Assembly (NCBI GenBank): GCA_963924555.1
Contig: OZ004596.1
Coordinates: 5,466,139-5,530,138, forward strand
Direction: 5' to 3'
DNA: 64,000 nucleotides
DNA from: Crambe crambe
Lineage: Eukaryota; Porifera; Demospongiae; Poecilosclerida; Crambeidae
The notes beneath the pieces are model-generated. The model saw only the letters and a program-made list of their open reading frames with translations. It was not told the DNA's origin and made no database searches. Shown in pieces: positions 59,676-64,000 of this stretch (position 1 is its first letter; the number at the start of each line of letters is the position of its first letter). Position numbers and translations under genes: made by a program.

Positions 59676-61369
59676 CTTCATTTCTTTCATGCATCATTAC
59701 TTTTACGCATTTCCATAGGATTTGTGTGGCAATACATAGCTAATACCATTACTATCAAGGAATCCTCTAGTGTGTCGGTATGAATGGTGTACATGTGTAA
59801 TCAAACAAACTGATTAGTAAAAGCATCACCTCATTAATTAGCTATAATTATGTGAATAGTACATTAAGTATTACAATTATATAAAAGAGAGTCATAGACG
59901 GAATTGTGGCGTCCAAGCAAACCAAACACTTCAACTGTAAGACTATTTTTTATTTTTTGTTGATTATTTAGTTATTCTTATGTACAAGCAATTCATTTTA
60001 TTATTGTGTGCCTTAGGCTATGTATATGTGTGTCTGTGTGTGTGTGTGTGTGTGCATCTGTTTCTTTTATTTTATTTCTGTTGTGGTTATTGTAATTAGT
60101 ACATTGTCTAACATCATTCCTCCACGCATTCTTATTTCATGATGTCATCTCTAATTCTATTGGTCCATATAGGTACCTATGTTATTATATAGTTATGAGG
60201 TGACATAGCTACAATTCCTGGATCATTCCTGCGAGTTTGCGCACTTGCCCACCCTCTAAAGCCCAAGCTGCAGCAACTATAAAATGTTAACAAGCGGTTA
60301 CATACAGGGGATACAAGTAGAAGGTGGAATCAAGACACAGAACTGAAAGGAGATGGAAAGGTCAGAGAATTTAAGGACAGGAACGGCCAGTAGGATTGAG
60401 ATATACATATACTGCAACTGCATTGCTCACCTCAATGCTTTGTACAATAGCTAGCTCACCTCAATGCTTTGTACAATAGCTAGCTCACCTCAATGCTTTG
60501 TACAATAGCTAGCTCACCTCAATGCTTTGTACAATAGCTAGCTCACCTCAATGCTTTGTACAATAGCTAGCTCACCTCAATGCTTTGTACAATAGCTAGC
60601 TCACCTCAATGCTTTGTACAATAGCTAGCTCACCTCAATGCTTTGTACAATAGCTAGCTCACCTCAATGCTTTGTACAATAGCTAGCTCACCTCAATGCT
60701 TTGTACAATAGCTAGCTATCTAGCATACACCTACTATATTAACTATCAAAAGTGCATTGCTCACCTCAGTCCCCGAGTATGTCAATTAATGCTTACATGT
60801 ATTGCTCATCTCAATATTTTAGCTGTGAACTAAACTATATAGCAACTACCCGCCCGCCCGCCCGGCTATAACTCCACTAATTTTCAAGTAGCTACTACCA
60901 CATGGCCAGAAAAGTGTGGCATTAGTTTGGGTTTCTACTTTAGTCGGGTAGTTGCTAGTTTAGTTCACAGCTAAAAGATTGAGGTGAGCAATACATGTAA
61001 GCATTAATTGGCATGCTTGGGGCCTGAGGTGAGCAATGCATCTAATATACTTTTTATAGTTAATATAGCGGTGTAGCTATGTTAGATATATAGCTAACTA
61101 TTATACAAAGCATTAAGCTGACATATTTAATTTCTTCTCCTGCATGGATTATTCCGTCTTTATTGCAATATTTAACACATAATCTATGAGGTGATGCTTG
61201 AATTTACTAATCAGGTTGTTTGATACCATTCATACAGACACACTAGAGGATTCCTTGATAGTAATGGTATTAGCTATGTATTGCCACACAAATCCTATGG
61301 AAATGCGTAAAAGTAATGATGCATTGCTATAGCTAACTAACTATATTATGAATTGTGAAAGAAATGAAG
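59676..61369. repeat. centre of a large inverted duplication between copies 2 and 3
   Basis: Copies 2 and 3 converge here. Their 3' flanks are reverse complements: the phrase with cctctagtgtgtcggtatgaatggtg on the left corresponds to 61200-61265 on the right. The core arms are about 60755-60855 and 60944-61040, separated by about 90 bp containing gcccgcccgcccgg. The left arm has about 500 bp (about 59880-60425) with no counterpart on the right, including a (GT)n tract near 60030. Confidence 0.8.
60426..60715. repeat. 29-bp minisatellite, ten copies
   Basis: Exactly ten head-to-tail copies of ctcacctcaatgctttgtac followed by aatagctag span 290 bp with almost no divergence. The matching place in the right arm (about 61085-61120) has only one diverged copy, so the array expanded after the inverted duplication. 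Confidence 0.97.
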
Positions 61370-64000
61370 TTACTTGTCCTGAGCATAAAGAGTGTCTTGT
61401 AACAAGACAGGTTGAATGATTCTTTTCTGTGACTCTTCTCTCCTGTAACTATCCAGCAATGGCTCTTCCTCTTCCACCCCAGTGATGTTATGACCACAGT
61501 GCTGCCACATATCAAGAGAGAATCGTTTCAAACAGGACACACGATTCGAAAGGTGATAGAAGAATACTACAGCGACAAGGACAGCAAGGGTCAAGCCAAC
61601 TGATAAATATGCAATGACAGGGATAGCATCATGGTTGTTATTTCTGGCATATAGCACACCTCCAGCGAAAACCCCAAGGTTCAAGTAGAAGAACGACTCG
61701 AGGATGTTATTCAACCGCTTTTTGTATATCCCATGTAAAGAGGCCATTAGTACCGATAGGGTGAGAGAAATCACAAGTATTATCAGCAAGTTGAGGTCTG
61801 GTGATCCCATGATGTTGGATATGAACAGAATGATAAGTATTGTGCGAATGACAAGTAACATACCAGTCCATACTCGGCACCTATCTTTGTAAGGACCAGC
61901 ATAAGCGTCAAAGATGGGTTTAAGTTTGTTCACCCACCGAAAGACCCTGTGATGCGAACAAGCCTGCATATGCTGGAACAGAGAGAGAGCCAAAGTGTAA
62001 GGGATTATCAGGAAGATGAGGATCAGCATGCCAGCTATAAAAAGGAACAGGTGCTTCCCCTGCAAGAACTCAATGTTTGCATCATAGAGCCACACATAAC
62101 GTACTGCACCACTTGGGTACTGCACAGTGGTGAAGGAGAAGATGGTTACCACTGTTTGCTGTAATTTCGTGTAAGAAAGCAACAATAAAGTAGCCAAGAC
62201 CTTGACAGCATTCTGTCCACCCAATTTCTGCATAAAATTGGGGAATTTATTGTACAGCACAATGATAATGAAAATGACAGCCCATAAGTAGAAAGGAGTA
62301 ATGAACTCCAGCCACATCTCACTGTAAGCATCCATCCCATCAAAAAGGCACGTATCAATCCCAAAGTCTAGGTTTAGCCAAGCTATGACTGCAAAGAAGT
62401 GACTTGGTGCTCCGGGTAAGAAAATGGAGCGATTCATACTCACTATGTTGACGTAAAATATCAAGCCATTGATGGTGCCCTCAGTGACCGTTAAATTCAA
62501 AGCAAATAATAAAACCACCAATACCAGCCAAGTGACTGCAAAAGGAAAGAAGAGCAGTAAGTAGATGTTAGAACACTTGGCACACTTATGATAGCTTAGC
62601 ATCAGACTATAACCTGCCTTGCAGCGTCCACAGAGCAGTCCAGTCCGATAGAGTTTGCACTGATTATCCACAGTACTTAGATTGCTCACATTTATGTACA
62701 CTTCATGAGGGAGGCAGTAACCATAAGGACAGTAGTCATGGATTATGACACCCGTTTCATTTGTGTTTTCAGAGGATTCGTTGATAACTCCTATCCAGGA
62801 GTGAGCAGGTGAGAGAATACTTTGATTGCTGATGTAGCAATGGATGTCTTTCTTTCTTATCACAGGGTCACAGGTACACAATCCCTCTGATAATGCGAAC
62901 CCAAGAGGACAAGGCTTCAAGTGCACTGTGATGTTGGGGATAAAAGCAGTGATGTATGGCATGAAAGTAAACCGCTCAGCTGTGATATAAAAATTCACAA
63001 TTTCCCTATCAGAGAAAACTGAGTACTTGAATGTATTGCAGAAGGCATTGTTATTCGTCTGCGAGTTCTGCAGTGGCCCAAAACTAGTATTGCCTGCAGA
63101 ATGATCAAAGAATGCATGAATGGCTCCAGGCACTGCGCCAAACAGGGTGGCCCCAACGACTGCTATGTTCAAGGTGAAGTCCTCGCCTGGGTGGACATAC
63201 ACAGAAAAGATGTGTTCTTCTACATCATAGTCATCTTGAGTGCAATTAGGTAGACGACTACCATTGTAACACAAACAGGCTTTGTAAGGATCAGAAGATG
63301 CAGCCGAAGGGTCCTCTTCTGTATTCACTACCTTAAAAATCTCACTAAAGTGCTCTTCTCCACTGATTTTACCGATAAATGCTTTACAGCCTTTAATATG
63401 CCCACCATAAAAGGAAGAACCAGCATACTTGGCACTGTTGTTCACAAAATTAACCTTGATGGTGCTGAATGGGTCATTGGAAGGTCCATATGAATCAACT
63501 TGATAGAAACATGGCACGATAGTAGGAATGGGTTGACTGGAATCGATGAACATACCTCCTCCTACCCATTTTGCATGGTTGTTGATGAACAGGATGTTAG
63601 TGTCTTGTCTAAGATACAGATAAGAATCCTTCATCAATGCCATTCCTCCTCCATAGAATGCAGAGTTGTTCCTGAAGGTGTGGTTCCCTTGGAATATTAA
63701 ATTGGTCTTAATGGAGATGATACCAGCTGCATTGTTACTGTCAAACGTACAGTCAATAAACGTCACATTTATAACAACTTCAAAGTATAGAGTAGCTGCT
63801 TGAAATTGAATGTTGTGTGCCACTCCAGTGTTCCTTACAAAGGAGACATTTTGAAAAGTGGGTTGTATAGTTCTGGAGGCTTTGTAGATCCATTTATGAG
63901 CACGAGCACCATAGTGAACAGCTGAACCAACCAAGAATTGCTGGAGGTTGTAGTTACTACGAAACACAGTATCCTTAACCAGTACATACTGGGTGACACA
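61370..64000 (-). CDS. beta-helix ectodomain / multi-pass membrane protein, copy 3 (inverted; runs off the right edge)
   Basis: The C-terminal 877 or so residues of a third copy, on the opposite strand. The frame is open to the last base of the window (CVTQYVLVKDTVFRS at the edge), so the N-terminal part lies beyond it. It keeps the second half of the beta-helix, the cysteine-rich module with LLCGRCKAGYS, all membrane segments and the EEEEPLLDSY tail. It resembles copy 1 in having TQDDYD(V)EEHIF, and resembles copy 2 in the shorter SRFSLDMWQ ending near 61510. It therefore appears to be a mosaic or a third lineage. The variable patch reads GARAHKWIY. Confidence 0.85.
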   Translation of the reverse strand, partial: CVTQYVLVKDTVFRSNYNLQQFLVGSAVHYGARAHKWIYKASRTIQPTFQNVSFVRNTGVAHNIQFQAATLYFEVVINVTFIDCTFDSNNAAGIISIKTNLIFQGNHTFRNNSAFYGGGMALMKDSYLYLRQDTNILFINNHAKWVGGGMFIDSSQPIPTIVPCFYQVDSYGPSNDPFSTIKVNFVNNSAKYAGSSFYGGHIKGCKAFIGKISGEEHFSEIFKVVNTEEDPSAASSDPYKACLCYNGSRLPNCTQDDYDVEEHIFSVYVHPGEDFTLNIAVVGATLFGAVPGAIHAFFDHSAGNTSFGPLQNSQTNNNAFCNTFKYSVFSDREIVNFYITAERFTFMPYITAFIPNITVHLKPCPLGFALSEGLCTCDPVIRKKDIHCYISNQSILSPAHSWIGVINESSENTNETGVIIHDYCPYGYCLPHEVYINVSNLSTVDNQCKLYRTGLLCGRCKAGYSLMLSYHKCAKCSNIYLLLFFPFAVTWLVLVVLLFALNLTVTEGTINGLIFYVNIVSMNRSIFLPGAPSHFFAVIAWLNLDFGIDTCLFDGMDAYSEMWLEFITPFYLWAVIFIIIVLYNKFPNFMQKLGGQNAVKVLATLLLLSYTKLQQTVVTIFSFTTVQYPSGAVRYVWLYDANIEFLQGKHLFLFIAGMLILIFLIIPYTLALSLFQHMQACSHHRVFRWVNKLKPIFDAYAGPYKDRCRVWTGMLLVIRTILIILFISNIMGSPDLNLLIILVISLTLSVLMASLHGIYKKRLNNILESFFYLNLGVFAGGVLYARNNNHDAIPVIAYLSVGLTLAVLVAVVFFYHLSNRVSCLKRFSLDMWQHCGHNITGVEEEEPLLDSYRREESQKRIIQPVLLQDTLYAQDK

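Overview
The window is animal nuclear DNA and most likely comes from a demosponge. The genes have many introns. Several are typical of animals: LIM kinase, slingshot, and ERK5 with its transactivation tail. AP-4 beta and a macro-domain PARP are also present. Introns are mostly short, intergenic gaps are often 90-500 bp, and the right end carries large beta-helix/multi-membrane proteins of a kind I associate with sponges. The phylum is inferred from gene content, not proven.

Layout. 1-2715 (-): 5' part of a LIM-kinase-type gene. 3208-19186 (+): complete slingshot cofilin phosphatase in 15 exons, head-to-head with it. Slingshot intron 6 holds a 217-bp-arm foldback element. Intron 7 holds three intronless AIG1/Toc-like GTPase genes. 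19682-21645 (-): PIH1D1, head-to-head with MSH3 (21772-27095, +). 27335-28669 (+): single-pass receptor-like protein. 28879-33286 (+): AP-4 beta subunit. 33545-34231 (-): unknown secreted protein, head-to-head with cytidine deaminase (34373-34913, +). 35531-42890 (-): a predicted 2205-residue protein joining an AMPK-beta-type glycogen-binding module, RRMs, a macro domain, WWE and a PARP domain. 43119-45970 (-): ERK5, head-to-head with mitochondrial ribosomal protein L43 (46065-46564, +). 46981-48207 (-): unknown acidic/basic protein, head-to-head with SLC7A6OS/IWR1 (48421-50734, +). 50735-64000: a young duplication of a beta-helix/multi-pass membrane gene. Two copies are direct and one is inverted, with a palindromic centre and a 29-bp minisatellite.

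How the genes relate. LIM kinase and slingshot are the opposing regulators of cofilin, and their start codons lie 492 bp apart. Five host gene pairs, plus the nested GTPases, start from short shared 5' regions. Three introns (slingshot, MSH3, AP4B1) are best explained by GC-AG splicing.

Most unusual items: the predicted CBM48-RRM-macro-WWE-PARP architecture, the LIMK/slingshot head-to-head pair, and the recent palindromic expansion of receptor-like genes with a locally variable ectodomain patch. All gene models were built by hand from reading frame, splice phase and remembered family motifs. No search was run.
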